DNA of 64,000 nucleotides from Tetrahymena elliotti 4EA (taxonomy: Eukaryota > Ciliophora > Oligohymenophorea > Hymenostomatida > Tetrahymenidae), in the NCBI GenBank assembly GCA_000231825.2, contig JH720333.1, positions 142,771 through 206,770 of the forward strand, written 5' to 3'. Shown one piece after another: positions 1 to 12,846 of this stretch. A program made the position numbers and the translations under genes. Position 1 is the first letter of the stretch; the number at the start of each line of letters is the position of its first letter. Under the pieces are notes generated by a model. It was not told where the DNA came from, did no database searches, and saw only the letters and a list, made by a program, of their open reading frames with translations.

Positions 1-699
1 AATTATTCATGATGTAGTTTATTGTTTAGCTTTTTTTTTTGAGGAATTTTTTGAAAGTTTTTGATTGAATTTGTTAAATTAATTATTTAAATTTTGCTTG
101 GCTTTGAATTATAATTAAAAAGTTGAATTTTGTGATTTTTTTTTGAGGATCTTCTTTTGAATATATTGATTGATTGAATATATTAATATAATTGTTTAAA
201 TTTTGGTTCCTTTTTCTTTTGCCATTAGCAAATTAATATTAGAAATAAAAAATATTTAAAATTATTTTTAATAAAAAAATTCAACAAGTGTTAAATACAT
301 GTTAGTATCTTTAGATAATCTGTTGATAGAATACAAGAGTGAAGGTAATTATGTAAAGTAATAATTGAATTCAATAACTTAAATTAATAAAGAGAAACAG
401 TTTTGTTTTTCTTTTAATTTTAATAATTATTTCAAGCTTGTTTGACAAAAAAACCATTTAATTAAAACATTTAAAATTGTCATTTCATGAGAGTAAAAAG
501 ATTAGCTTTTATTTGAAAAGATTATGAAGAAATAAGTAGTCATTCCTGGTCATAATTCCCAAGTCAATAGAAGAATATCAAAAAATACAAATACACATGA
601 TATAACATTAGAGGAATTACTATTGAGAGAATAAACATTCATTATAGTTTTATAAAATATAATTTTAGTATTTATTATTAAGCTAATTAGAATGCATTT
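1..699. other. AT-rich noncoding stretch
   Basis: No reading frame with coding character was seen on either strand, using TGA as the only stop. It is A/T homopolymer-rich and lies downstream of the minus-strand dynein light chain gene, so it probably holds that gene's 3' UTR and spacer. Confidence 0.5.
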
Positions 700-978
700 T
701 CAGCCAGTTTTGAAAAGCAAAATAGCGAGTTATCCAACATAAAGATAAATATAGTAACTACGTTCAAAAGTGACAAAACTACCAAAGTTTCTGCCAACAA
801 TACAATGCCAAGTACCATGATAACGAGATCTAAAATCATCCTTAATAAATGTGGCTATTTCTTTATCAGTGTTGCAGTAATCAATAGCTTTTTTTGCTAC
901 TTCTTCAACTTCCTTCTACATTTCAACACTCATATCAGAGTTCTTAACAACGGGCTAAACTTTATCCAAGTGACTCAT
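700..978 (-). CDS. DYNLL: LC8-type dynein light chain
   Basis: Single exon, 92 residues; the family is usually 85-92. The protein reads MSHLDKVQPVVKNSDMS at the N-terminus and carries the family hallmarks IDYCN, the TWHCIVGRNFGS block at about residues 53-64, and a C-terminal YLYVGQLAILLFKTG that forms the dimer beta-strand. LC8 is a dimeric hub that binds short linear motifs in dynein intermediate chain and many ciliary and cytoplasmic partners. Three in-frame TAA/TAG codons fall at glutamine positions, which supports the ciliate code. The start is the only ATG before the conserved block and the stop is TGA. A very T-rich leader lies upstream on the minus strand. The family assignment is secure; which Tetrahymena LC8 paralogue this is cannot be told. 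Confidence 0.95.
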
Positions 979-1512
979 TTTGAATATAAATATATATATT
1001 TTACAAACCTTTTTTTATTTATTATCTTAACCTTTTAATTTTCTTTTTATTAATCTCTTTTTAAATAGAACCTATTTAATTTTTTTTAATTTACAAAACC
1101 AAAAAACTCAAACAAATTATTTATTTATTTATCAATAAATAAATATATAACAATTTTTCTTTTCAAATCTTTGAATTTTTAAATTTCCCATCAAGACTAT
1201 TCATAATCTTTTACAAAATATCTCATAATTAATATCTTTCATTTTTCTAAATTATATTTACTATTTTTACATTTTTTTAGAGATAAAAAAACAAAAACAT
1301 CAACAACAACAGAATCATTCTATTTTATTTGTAACAAAAAAATTTTTATTCATAAAAAATATTAAAATGATGTTAAAATTTTCCAAATACAAATAGATTT
1401 AAGCCACTAATTTATTTTTAGTAAAATAAAATCTATTTAAATATTATTTGCTGATAATCAATGTTTTATTATTGTTTTTAAAAATTAAATAAATAAAACC
1501 TAGCATAGTCAG
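979..1512. other. Upstream region of the dynein light chain gene
   Basis: Extremely A/T-rich with long T runs, no convincing coding frame. Presumed 5' UTR and promoter of the minus-strand LC8 gene. No specific motif is identifiable. Confidence 0.4.
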
Positions 1513-2052
1513 TCAGCCAATCATTCTTTAATATTGTGATTTGCTTTTTATGTCTTTTTGTTTATTTATCTAATCTTATTTTTTATTTTTTCTCTCTGAT
1601 CTTCTTTTTATTGAATTTGTTAATTATTTTTATCTCTTTTTAATTTAATTAATTTTTTATCTTTTTATTATCTTTTTCTTTCTTTCTTTTTTATTTTTAA
1701 AAATCTTTCTTTCTGAGATGATGAAGCGATGAAGGAGCATTTATCTTTCTTAGTATCCGAAACTTTTCTCAACCTAGTTGCTTAAAAAATATCTTTGATA
1801 TATAGATGACTAAAAGAGAATTTGCCGTTAGGCTGCAGAAGCTAAATAACTTTAAATTGCATATTGATTGATAATGTATGAAACATTTTTTAAAAACTTT
1901 ATGCTATTTTAAGCTATTTAGCATTTTTTCTGCTATTTTGATTCCGAGGAGTTCCAATTCAACTTCTAGAAGATGTATAGATTAAAAACTTAGTGAAAGG
2001 AAGTCTATTTTTGCCTGAGACTTTACCGAGAATTAAAAACTTATTTTTTCAT
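1513..2052 (-). CDS. Possible small K/Q-rich protein (uncertain ORF)
   Basis: An ATG-to-TGA open frame of 179 residues read with TAA/TAG as Gln. It begins MKKQVFNSRQSLRQK, has a less biased middle (about residues 60-115, including SYLASAAQRQILFQSSIYQRYF), then a strongly basic Lys/Arg-rich tail that ends RMIG. The 1740-2050 segment is noticeably less AT-rich than its surroundings, as coding DNA is here. Only one codon acts as a stop, so long frames arise easily by chance in A-rich DNA, and I recognise no domain. The same segment could instead be a noncoding RNA or UTR. Confidence 0.25.
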
Positions 2053-2895
2053 CTTTCAGAAGTTGTATTGCTTTTTATTTCCAAGTTTTTTTCCTCTTAT
2101 GATTTTTTTATTAATTAAATAATTATCAAAAAAAATTTCTCAAAACAAATTTTTATTTTCTTTTTTCTCAGCAAAGTTAAAAATTAATTGATCAATCTTT
2201 TTAGAGATAAGATTTAATTTTCCCATCAAAATTTATTTAAAAATTAGTTTAGAAATTTGTATCAATAAGAAACTCATATTCATAAAATCAATTTAGAAAT
2301 ATTTTTTGCTCAAGATATTAATATAAAGGTATTTATTTACAAAGAGATAGAAAGTATAAAATAATAAAGTAAATGAAATATTATTTGGAATGAGTAGTTG
2401 ATATAATCATTTTGAAATAAATTAACTTTTTTTATTATGAAAAAGATTTTATTTTGTTGTGAAGGATTTTGTAAATAATTTAGTTCTTAATTCATTAGTT
2501 AAAATCAATTTATTCTTCCTATTTAATTCAGTTTTTTTCATTTTTTGTTATATGCTTTAAGTTGGGCAGTTTAAATGTCTAATTTATTATAATTATTTTT
2601 TAATTTAGTATTGATTTATGAATAGAAATTTTTACTTTGTTGGTTTGATTAATTCCTGATAGAGTGAATTTCTCAGGTGAGAAGTGATTACCTATGACTA
2701 TTTATTGCTTTGTTTTCCCAGAAGTTTTTGCTTAGCCTTGAAGCTTGTTATTGATGTTTACATTCTTGTTATATGGAGTTATAAAACTTGTATTGTTTGA
2801 TTGCTCTATATCATTTATACTTGGACAGGGTATTTTTAGAGTTTGCTTTGCTCTTTAAAAAAAAAATATTGTATTTATAAGAAGATTTTATTTAT
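2053..2895. other. Noncoding spacer
   Basis: AT-rich spacer between the uncertain ORF and the 3' end of the carboxypeptidase gene. Nothing supportable was seen. Confidence 0.4.
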
Positions 2896-5800
2896 TCAAA
2901 TTTACATTTAATATTTTGTATGAGCTTATCTATATTTGATTGGTGGAGAAACAGATGTTTAATTCCTTGTACGAAATAGATCATTTTATGTTTTGAGTTC
3001 AGAATAATTTAGTTAAGTAATTACATTATTTTAATAATTTTAGAAATTTAAACCAGGTTTATAATTTAAATCAATAGATCTATCAATATAGCCAGCTCCT
3101 TTTGTATTACTGTTATTCTTCTAAGATGATAAAGCACTTTTGAAATTACCTCCTAAGAAATTAACCCTTTTAGAGAAATCATCTATTTACGAATCACTCA
3201 TATCAGCTATATTCACAACAAATTCATTTGTTTTTTAATGATTTGAGCTTTCCCTTTTGTTTGTACTTTAATCTTATGGATAATCTTGTTAATTATTTTC
3301 TTGAATTTACTCTTTTTTAGATTAATTTATCAATTATTTTTCATTTGGCTAAGTATTTGAGATGTACTTAACTTGACTATTAGTTTATTAGGTTCCTCCA
3401 GAGTTTATTTACTGATTTGGATTTAAATTTAAAGTTTATTAAAGACTTACTTGCTTATTAGAGTTAAATCTATGCTACCTATGTAACGAGTTCCTACCTT
3501 CATTTTCTTATGAAAGATTACCGCCTCTTTGTTTTGATCTTTCTTAAGAATATATCGCATTCTAAGAGTTTATTTATTTTTCTGAAATCATTTGAGGTGT
3601 TGCAGAATTTCTATGATTTTAAAAAACTGGAAAATCACTTGTGTTCAATATTTAATTTGGACTTTTTGAATTTTAATTTGAATGAATTTCTTATTCCATA
3701 ATTTTTTGCTTGATGCTCATAGAATTAAAATAATTTGATAATTTTTCAACATATTTATTGTACTCTTCTTTTTCTAGAAGAGCTGAATTTGATTTGCCTG
3801 CTCTGATCACTACTTAATTGAATATTTTTTTATTATCTATATCATCTTGAAATTAGAAATTGTTTTATTATGATTGAAAATATTTATCAATTTGTTCTGT
3901 TGGAATATTTGAGCTTGCGTCACAATTTGAATTAGAAGAGTGAGATGATGTTGATGAAACTGTTTTGTCATGCTATTTAATTTGCAACAATCCATCTGAG
4001 TGAGGTTAATAGTTAGCATTTGAAGAATGACAATAAGTCCTCTTTTTTTATTTGCTTCTACGGCTTTGATCAGTTTGTTAATTGTGTTGTTGTTAGTGAA
4101 TCAACTGTATTTCATTTTGTATAAATTCCCTTATCGTAGTTTGTGTTACTGTTGAAGAAGCTATTTTTTAAACTTTTTCATTCCCAAAAATAGGACTATT
4201 TTCTTGGTAGTAAGTGGTTGCTAATTATTATTTAACTTAATTTATTTAATCATTCAAAATGTTTAAAGGATCTTAATTCAAAGACTAACTTCCTCTTTAC
4301 CTCATTGATGATGTATTTTTCGGAGGAGATTTCTATTAGCCGCTATTGCTAATTTAATATGATGTTGAATTCTTCTAGTCTGTATTGACTCTTTTTGAGT
4401 TATTAATTTCTTCATTAAATGTTGATTATTGTGAATTTTCATAAATCGATGATGGCTCATTGCTATGAAAGTTTTAATTTTCATTTAAAATCCTTGAATC
4501 TGGAATGAGATATGGTTAATTAGAAACAGAAAAAGTATTATTTAAATTTAATAGATTCTAATTTTTAGTTGATTGTTAATTTGGTAATTGTTGCTTTAAT
4601 TATAATGCATTATTTTATTTTTAATTTATCATCTAGAGTAGTTTGTATCTTTATTCTGTATCCTAATTATTATTGTTATAGATAGTAGGAGAAAACGAAG
4701 GTATTTTAGTTGGATAAAGAGATAATTGTTAAATTTATCCACTGCCATTTTAATTTTCGACATCAGTTAAACATCTCTGATGCTTTAATTGAACTCTATT
4801 ATAGTTTTGTTGCTGGTTTAAATTTTCTGATTGTTTTTAATTAGGTTGCCCAACTACTACAATAACATTCCCTTTATTGCTTTAATTAACTTTTTTACCT
4901 TCACCTACTGGAGATCGCTGAAAGTTTTGTTCATTCTAGCTTACTCCTTCTTTACTGTTTAAGAATGTAGATTAAGTATTAGGAAAGTTAGTGATAGGAA
5001 TGGTATACATATTCTTATGCTCCACTGAAAGAATATTTTAATTAAGTCCATGAAATGATTCAAATTAAGTTTCAGCTTAAAATTTAATTAAATTAGAGCT
5101 TTAAGAAGCATCTTCATGCTGAGATTGATTTCTTCTATTTGAAATAAAATTATTTTCAACATCGAAGCTTTATGCAAGTTAATTATTCCCACCATTTAAA
5201 GCAGTTGATCCATTCATAGAATTATTATTTTATTTGCTTCTTTAAACTTTTTAAGCATTTATAAGATTCCCTCTAGGTTAAATGTTTTTTTTTAATTTAT
5301 TTTATGGTGAATTATTTTAAAGAGGAAGGTTATACCCAGTGTATTTTTTAGTCATATTATCTTTAATATTTTAAGGCCATTCTATATTTTCTTTCAAATT
5401 AAAGATTCTCATTTACTCAATTTTAGAAAAAAAGTTCTCATTCACAAGATTAATAATATTTTTAGCCTTAGTGTAGGATTAAGCATCTTCTTATCTTATT
5501 CTATCTGATCTAGCAACTTCTACTGCTGTTTCTTTTCTAATATTCTCTATAGTATTATAAGGAGTGTTTGCTATCCTCGAATAAGGATTTTTCTCATATA
5601 CATCTAATAAGCTAATCAACACAGCTTTGCCAGATTCCTCAAACATTGAAGGAGTAAAGTAGTTCACACCTTCTCCATTTTAAATCAAAAAATTCTACAA
5701 ATTTAAACTCTTATCATTTTCATCTAATTTAAATTCCTTTCCATCAATATTTACTTTAAATTCATTATTAGAACATGGAGCTATTGGATTTAATTAAGTA

Positions 5801-7951
5801 GCATGATGGAAACCACATTCTAAAGTATAACTATGTACTATCCTTGAAGTTTAATAAACAAACACTCTCCCACAACCTTCTTTAGTTAAATCATCTTATC
5901 TGTCCTATTTATATTTCAAACCATAAATTTAATAAAAGTTAAATAATTCCTTTAAAAAAATTGATAAAATGTTGTTTATATTTATAAATTCAGATATTTG
6001 AAATAAAGTAGCTATACTTTTATAATTTATTTAATTATCGCTATTTTAATTTTTTTTTTATTTTATGATGAAAAATAAATGAGATATTTTACAATAAATT
6101 TCTATATCTAACTTAAATTAAAATTATGTTAGATTTATAAATTGAAGGCAGCTTTATTTAAAGAAAGTTTTTAAGTTACTTGAAAATATGAATCTTAAAT
6201 AACATTTAGAGTGAAATTAGTTAGTTTAAATTGTAAATAAAAATACTTTTGATTTCATTTAGGCTTTTGAGAAGTTACAGTAATTGTATTCAAAATAGGG
6301 GTCATTTATTGCCATAATTTTAGCAAATACTTGATTTTCTACTTATTAAGAGAATTCTTCTATGGCATTACCATAAAGAAAAGTTCCTTTTTTTCCAGCA
6401 TGAGAATGAAAATCCATATAGAAAAAAAGTCTTCCTTCAAGAGAGAGTTAGCAAATAATTTTTTTCATAGCATATATTGAAGGTTATTTAGAGTTACTAG
6501 CTACTTGATAGTATCTATTTAAATTTTAATTGTATATATCCATTCTATAGTGACCACAATATACTCCATCTGGATTTAGCATAGGAACTATCCAAAAAGA
6601 AAAATATTTTCTTAACAAAGCTGATCTTAGATCATTTTTATTCAATAAAAACTTTAAAAATCCCTCAAGTGCAAAACTTGCTGGTGTTTCTCCTGGATGG
6701 ACTCTTGCACTTATCAGAACAACTGGTTTGTTAGGTTTGAACCTTTAAAATACAATAATTTTATAATTTCAATATTATTTTTTTAAATTACTTAACAGCT
6801 CTTTTTTCAAATTCTCTTTCTGGAAATAAGGCATCACTTAAATAAGATTCTTTTTATGGTAGTTTGTCATCATGAGAAGAAATAGTTAAAAGATTAATAA
6901 GTCTTAGCTAGGGTGTGTAAGTTAGAATTTCTTTATTAAAGTAGATATCAGGATCATTTGAGTATTAAGCAGTGAGTTAATCTATAAACTCTATGTTTCT
7001 CTAATAAGAATAGGGATAACTAAAACTAAAGTAGACATTTTGGTCTTTTGCTGTTGAGAAATCAAAAGTAAAAGTCAATTTAAGTACATTATCCTTATCA
7101 TCATACTATTTATTATTATATTATTAAAATTACATATTATCCTAAAAAAATATTTCAATAAAATAAAGATGAGAAAGCTTTTTATATTTTATTTTATAAT
7201 AGAAATTTCCTTTTAATTTTGCATATTAACTAATCAATTTTTCTTTCATTTATTTTACTTTGAATCTCATTTAACTTTTATGATCATTTTTTATTTTTCA
7301 CTTAAGAAAAGCTTAAAATCCTTTTTTTAGCATGATCTTTAAACAAACTAATCGTTATAATACACAAAAAAACTATTAAAAGAAAACAATTTTACATTTA
7401 AATTGATAGGTGTTTTAAGCCGAGTAAACTCTCCTTCATCTCCTACTCTAAAGACTGGCTTATAAGAATTGATATTTGCATTCTAGATTATTTATATATT
7501 TTACTCAAGATTAACTTCGCATAATAGATAAAATTGATAATTTTACCGACCATAAATTATATAGCATTTTTAAACGAAGGATGTTAAATTTTACTTTTCC
7601 ATTCATTCCTGATACGCTAAAATAAAACCAGCTTTTTGACCATCCTTCTGTTTAACTAGTTGAATCAAAATCTGGTGAAGTGTCTATTTCAAACTATGAT
7701 AAAAATTAAATACTTTATTAAGCACCTTTTTATAATAATGTAAGGAGAATCATGATGTAAAATTAAGCAATTTAATATCTGGCTTGTTTTTAAATAAAAA
7801 AAATATTTGGTAGAATTACTTCTGTATTAGAAAGCATCACTACATTACCACAGTTCCCTGAATCAAAATTACTTGAGAATTTAACTTGTCTTTCATTTGA
7901 AAGAGTAAAAAGGTATTCATTATGCTATGGGATATTTTGCTTACATTACAT
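2896..7951 (-). CDS. AGBL5: Cytosolic carboxypeptidase, CCP5/AGBL5-type (tubulin deglutamylase family, M14B)
   Basis: Exons on the minus strand: 7951-7820, 7693-7547, 7482-7396, 7141-6792, 6742-6247, 5949-2896; 1421 residues. The CCP N-domain begins FSSNFDSGN and contains SWFYFSVSGM. The zinc peptidase core shows ARVHPGETPAS (ligands about His254 and Glu257), MLNPDGVYCGHYR, DFHSHAGKKG (ligand about His351) and the catalytic Glu of HSYTLECGF (about Glu448). The motifs fit the CCP5 subgroup best; in other organisms it removes branch-point glutamates from tubulin side chains. After about residue 600 the protein continues as some 800 residues of Gln/Asn/Ser-rich low complexity, far longer than animal CCP5. 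The start is the ATG just before the conserved N-domain; a longer upstream frame is blocked by TGA. Introns of 126, 64, 254, 49 and 297 nt all keep phase. Intron 1 is the least certain because it could also be read through. Confidence 0.9.
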
Positions 7952-8949
7952 ATTCTTACTTTTATTTTAATATTAAAGAAAATCTTGTAAAGTTATTAAT
8001 TGCTTATATAATAAATATTAAATTTTGTTGGTAATTAACCTTATATCTATCTCCCTTCTATACAATACCAAATTCTCATTTAATTTTTTAAGGATTAACA
8101 AAATGCACAATAACTGACTTTTTTATGCACTGATAATTATTGACTGAAAGCAATTTTTATTACCCAAAATAAAAATCAGGTTTATAAACAAAGATCTGCA
8201 ATTTGCTATAAATTTGACCAGAGAGTTAGTTGGTTGGTTTTTCATGAAATATTAAAATAATAACTTAATAAGTAGCTTTAATATCCAATCAAATTATGTG
8301 TTAATTGAGCTATTATTAAATATTATCAATAATATTTAATTTTTTTTTTTCACTTTAATTTTATAATTTCTTTCACTACCCGTCTGCAAACTATTTTGAT
8401 AACTAATTATGTAAATTTATCAATTATTTTTGTTGAAAAAAATTAATTAAATAATTTATATTTATGATTAATTTTTCATAATAAATAAAAAATAAATAAT
8501 TTGTGATATATTTTGTATCTTCTATTATTATGAAAAATATATTGCTAAATGTGTTTCAATGTAAAGTTCAAAATAATATTTTTGAGTAAAAATAAGAAAA
8601 TTTCTGATATTATTGGTTGTATTTTAGGCTTGTATATTTAAATTGCGCTAGGAGTAGTATTTTCCCATATATACTGTAAATAATAGTAAATATAAAAATG
8701 AGTAATTTGATTTTATTAGCATTCAATTATTTTTATTATTAAAATTATTTTAAATTTCATTTTCTATGAAAACAAATTAATTTAAAATGTTTTTATTGTT
8801 AACTTTCCGTTTTTAGATTTGATCAATAATATCCAAGTTACTGATAGATAGATTATTGATATTATTTATAATTTTCAAAAATATTAAATCTAATTTTTCT
8901 TTGATTTTATTAGGAGTAGAGTTTAAATAGTATTTAAAAAATAAGAAAA
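7952..8949. other. Divergent intergenic region
   Basis: AT-rich region between the divergently transcribed carboxypeptidase and GTPase genes, presumably with both promoters. A short in-frame stretch just upstream of the carboxypeptidase start (ending EFGIVQKGDRYK) lies behind a TGA and was not included. Confidence 0.45.
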
Positions 8950-10146
8950 ATGTCATAAACAAAAGAGATCCCTATATATAGAATAGCATTATTAGGAGTA
9001 TCGGGAGTCGGAAAGACTTAAATAGTTAATTAGTTTGTCAATAATTGCTTTAATCCAAATTATGAAGAGACATTTTAGGACACAAGATCATATAGAAAAC
9101 TACTCAATTTAGGTACAGATAAGAATCCAATGCACGTTTTATTAATTATAGATGATATGTAAAAGAATAAAATAAATGTATTTTATAAAATTTAATGACT
9201 ATTATTTATATTAGATTTGCTACTGATCACCCATAGATTGAAGCTAATAATGGAAAAGATGAAAACCCTGTTGAAAAATTGTTTACTTCAATTGTAGATA
9301 ATGCAATGATGAAAGATAAAAAAGAGACAGATAAAAAGTTAAATATGATATATGCAAATAAGTAAATATATGGATATATTTTTGTATTTGATGCAAGTGA
9401 ATCCCTTAATCCAGAAAGTAGCAATAAGTCTTTAAAAAATGTAAATTTTATTTTGCAATTTTAGAAAAAGTAGGTTCATCTATTTAAATTATTTTTTTGA
9501 ATCATAATTAACAGCTTGATCCTGTTATAAAATTTATCTCAAATGCAGAAAGTAGAGGAGTAAATGGCGATTTTGTCACTAAAAAGATGATTGTGGGAAA
9601 TAAAAAAGGTAAATTAATTAAAAAAATCATGAAGATTGCAGAGATAAAAAATGATTTTAAATAAAATATATAGAATTACTTCCAGATTCAGACCTTAGTC
9701 GTTTAAAGACAAGTGAGACTTTGAAAGAATATAATATTCCATTCAAGTTTGTTTCTGCTAAATATAATGAAGATATCACCACTATTTTTTAAGATATTTG
9801 CAAATAAATTTAAGAAGATCCTAAAATTTAAACACTTGAGGAAGAATGGTTAAAAGAAATAAAAGAGGGAAATAAAGAAGATGATAATAAACAAAGATAT
9901 GGAAAGAATTAGCAAGATGATGGTGATGACGATGATGAAAATAAAGATGTATTTGTTTATTTTTTATTTCTCATTTTATAAAATATTATTAACTCATCTG
10001 TTCTTAGTATAAAGTAATTTTAATTTTATTTTAAATTTTTATAGCTGTAGGGTGATTAGTAAACTTTAGATAGTGATTTCTCATAGTTACCTATTTATTA
10101 ACCACAAGGTTTGTAAGGTTTAGATACAAACTGCAATATTTATTGA
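8950..10146 (+). CDS. Divergent Ras-superfamily small GTPase
   Basis: Exons 8950-9158, 9215-9473, 9515-9608, 9674-9948, 10045-10146; 312 residues, against about 200 for a typical Ras/Rab. G1 P-loop GVSGVGKT lies at residues 16-23, followed by a switch-I-like PNYEETFQDTRSYR. IIDDIFATDH stands where DxxGQ (G3) would be, so the usual Gly/Gln are absent. An insertion of about 50 charged residues follows, then the beta-strand YGYIFVFDASES, the NKxD-like VGNKKE, and the G5 motif VSAKYNED. The tail has an acidic run and ends CNIY, a CaaX-like box that could be prenylated. Four short introns (56, 41, 65, 96 nt) keep phase. The last exon was chosen because it gives the Cys-terminal tail; an alternative acceptor gives an early stop. 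The superfamily is clear, the subfamily is not (Ras/Rap-like by the CaaX box). The altered G3 questions normal GTP hydrolysis. Confidence 0.8.
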
Positions 10147-10734
10147 ATTTTAATAAAAATTATTTAGTTTGACTGCTATAAATCTATGTATTTAATCTAT
10201 CAATTTATTACTTTTTTAGTGTTGATTTTATTATAATATTTAGAAATCAGCTCAAATTCCTTTGCCAGTTTTTGTTGAATTTTAAAATATCATTAAATTA
10301 ACATTTGTATTAATTTTGAAATCTTAAATCATTTTTTTTATTCAAAATATCAATAAAATTATTGGTTATGATTACAATTTTTTTTAGATAGATTAGTAAA
10401 AATAAGCTAAAATATGGAATATTTTCATAATAAAAAAACACAAAGAATAAATGGACTAATTTAAAATGTTTTTATTGAAACAAATTTATTTGAAGGAATA
10501 GTAAATGTAAATAGTATTTGATTGAGTTACACAGATTATGATTTAAAATTTAATTAAAATATTGATTTCAGCTAAATCATATTCTGGCGATTTACTATTG
10601 TTTGAAATTTAATTTCGCTAGAATAAATTAATTAATTAATTAATTGCATAATTTTTGAAGATTTTGCTGATTATTATTTTACAATTTATAGAGATTTAAT
10701 ATAAATAAATAGATATTCTTGAATATATTTTTAA
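10147..10734. other. Spacer between GTPase and PIG-A
   Basis: AT-rich tandem-gene spacer with no coding frame seen. It probably contains the GTPase 3' UTR and the PIG-A promoter. Confidence 0.4.
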
Positions 10735-12846
10735 ATGGAAGAAAGCGTAGCTAAAAAAGAAAGATTTAATATTTGTATGTGCTGTGATTTCTTTTACCCT
10801 AGATTGGGTGGTGTAGAAATGCACATATTTTAACTCTCATTAGGTTATTTATTTCATGTATATTTTCAATCAATCAATTAATTTGGATTTATCTAAAATT
10901 AGAATTAATTAGACTAGGTCATAAGGTTATTATTGTCACTAACACTTATGGTAATAGATAAGGAGTCAGATATATTACTAATGGATTGAAGGTTTATTAT
11001 ACTCCTATGACTCCTTTTGTTGACCAAGCAATATTTCCTTAAATATGGGGATTTCTACCTTTATTTAGAAAGATTTTAATTAGAGAAAATATTTAAATTG
11101 TACATACTCACTAAACTACCAGTGTTTTAGGTTTAGAAAGTATTCTACATTCTAGAACTATGGGGTATAAAACTGTCTTTACAGATCATTCTTTATTTGG
11201 ATTTTCTGATGCAGCTTGCATACATGTCAATAAATTGCTTAAATTCTTTTTATCTGATATAGGTAAAATTTTAATATTCATTCTTACTGCTTGCACTTAC
11301 TAATTAATACCTAAAGATTATATTGAAAATATATTTCAAATTATAAATATTTTAACCTTTATAATGAAAATTTAAGTTAATATGATAAATCCTTCCTTTT
11401 CTTATCTTAATGCGATAAGGGATTAATAGTTCTTAAAGATGTTTAAGTTGGTTAATCTTAAATATTTGGATATGATTAAAGGTTTTATTAGATATTTTAA
11501 AATGAAAAAATTAAAGTTTCAAAGAAATTGATATCTTAAAAGAACAGAAAATGAATATCTAAATAATCATTTATTAAAAATGTTTTTAATCTGACTTTAA
11601 TGAATGGGTGGGTGAAAGGATAAGTTGGTTAATTGAATTCAATAAATTAAATTTAGAATTGATTACTTAAATAAGAGAAATGGTATAATGAATAAGTGAA
11701 ATAAAAAGAATACTAAAAATGAATAGAAAATAAATACTTTTAGATTTATTTACACCAAGTAAAGATGTTTTTAATAAAAAATAGATCATGCTATTTCTGT
11801 CTCTCACACTTCAAAAGAAAACTTAACTTTGAGAGCTAGTTTCAATCCATATGATATTTCAGTAATTCCAAATGCTGTTGATTGCAGTAGATTTAAACCA
11901 GATCCTTCTAAGAGATACCCTTTAAATACTATTAATATTGTATGTATTCAAAGACTTACATTTAGAAAGGGTGTTGATCTCCTTATAGATGTAATTCCAC
12001 TAGTTTGTAAGAAGTTTCCTGAAGTACATTTTATTATTGGAGGAGATGGTCCTAAAAGAAAACCTTTAGAAGAAATGATATAAAGATGTGGTTTAACAGG
12101 GCGTGTAGAACTTTTAGGTTCAATACCCCATAAAGAAGTTAGAAATGTTTTAGTAAAAGGACGTAAAAAAGAATTTATTCTGAACATATTTTCTTATTAT
12201 TTTATTTAAAACTAGATATATTTTTAAATTGCTCTTTAACTGAAGCCTTTTGTATTGCTATTGTTGAAGCTGCTTCAAGTGGTCTCATGGTTGTTTCAAC
12301 AGTAAAATATCACACATTATAAATTTTACTTAAATTTAAAAATAAATAGAATGTAGGTGGTGTAGTAGAAGTTCTTCCTAAACATATGGTACATTTAGCA
12401 GATCCTAAACCAGAATCATTGGTAGAAAAACTTGAAATAGCTATTCCTGTTTCTAAAAATGTACCAGCTTAAGCATTCCATAATGAAATATCTGATATGT
12501 ATAACTGGATGAGTGTAGCAAAAAGAACAGTAAAATAATTGATCAATTGTTTTTTAATTGCTTAAGTCAAATAAAATAAAAGGAAAAAGTTTATGAAAAA
12601 GTACTTAAAAAACCACGCCCAACAATCAGAGAAAGATTCCAAAGATATGCTAGCAGTGGACCTTTTGCAGGAATAATCTTGCTTTGTACTGTTGTAATTG
12701 ATTTAATATTCTTTATGTTTTTACAATGGTGGACTCCTAAAGACCAAATCGACAGAGCTATAGATTTCCCTCATAAAAAATATAGTGAAAACAAAGAAAA
12801 ATTTGGCGATCATAACTTTCATATATAAGAAAACAAAAATTAATGA
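10735..12846 (+). CDS. PIGA: GPI N-acetylglucosaminyltransferase catalytic subunit PIG-A
   Basis: Exons 10735-10843, 10903-11262, 11785-12162, 12216-12301, 12350-12529, 12583-12846; 458 residues (human about 484). This GT4 enzyme transfers GlcNAc from UDP-GlcNAc to phosphatidylinositol on the cytosolic face of the ER, the first step of GPI anchor synthesis. Recognisable blocks in order: [70 protein letters not shown], the E-x7-E nucleotide site in [17 protein letters not shown], and [10 protein letters not shown] single C-terminal membrane span (about residues 399-421, [19 protein letters not shown]) is followed by a short lumenal tail. Intron 2 (522 nt) is unusually long for this window; the others are 48-59 nt. 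Exon phases all match, and splice points recreate conserved residues, such as the His of GHIFLN. Assignment is secure. Confidence 0.95.

Noticed and set aside
8040..8150. Upstream extension of the carboxypeptidase ending EFGIVQKGDRYK.
   Set aside because: An in-frame TGA precedes this stretch and no start codon lies between, so it cannot be joined without an unsupported exon.
9441..9464. A GTAAATTT...TTTTAG candidate intron in the GTPase gene.
   Set aside because: It would leave a nine-base exon before the next intron; reading through gives a sensible helix (NVNFILQFQKKQ).
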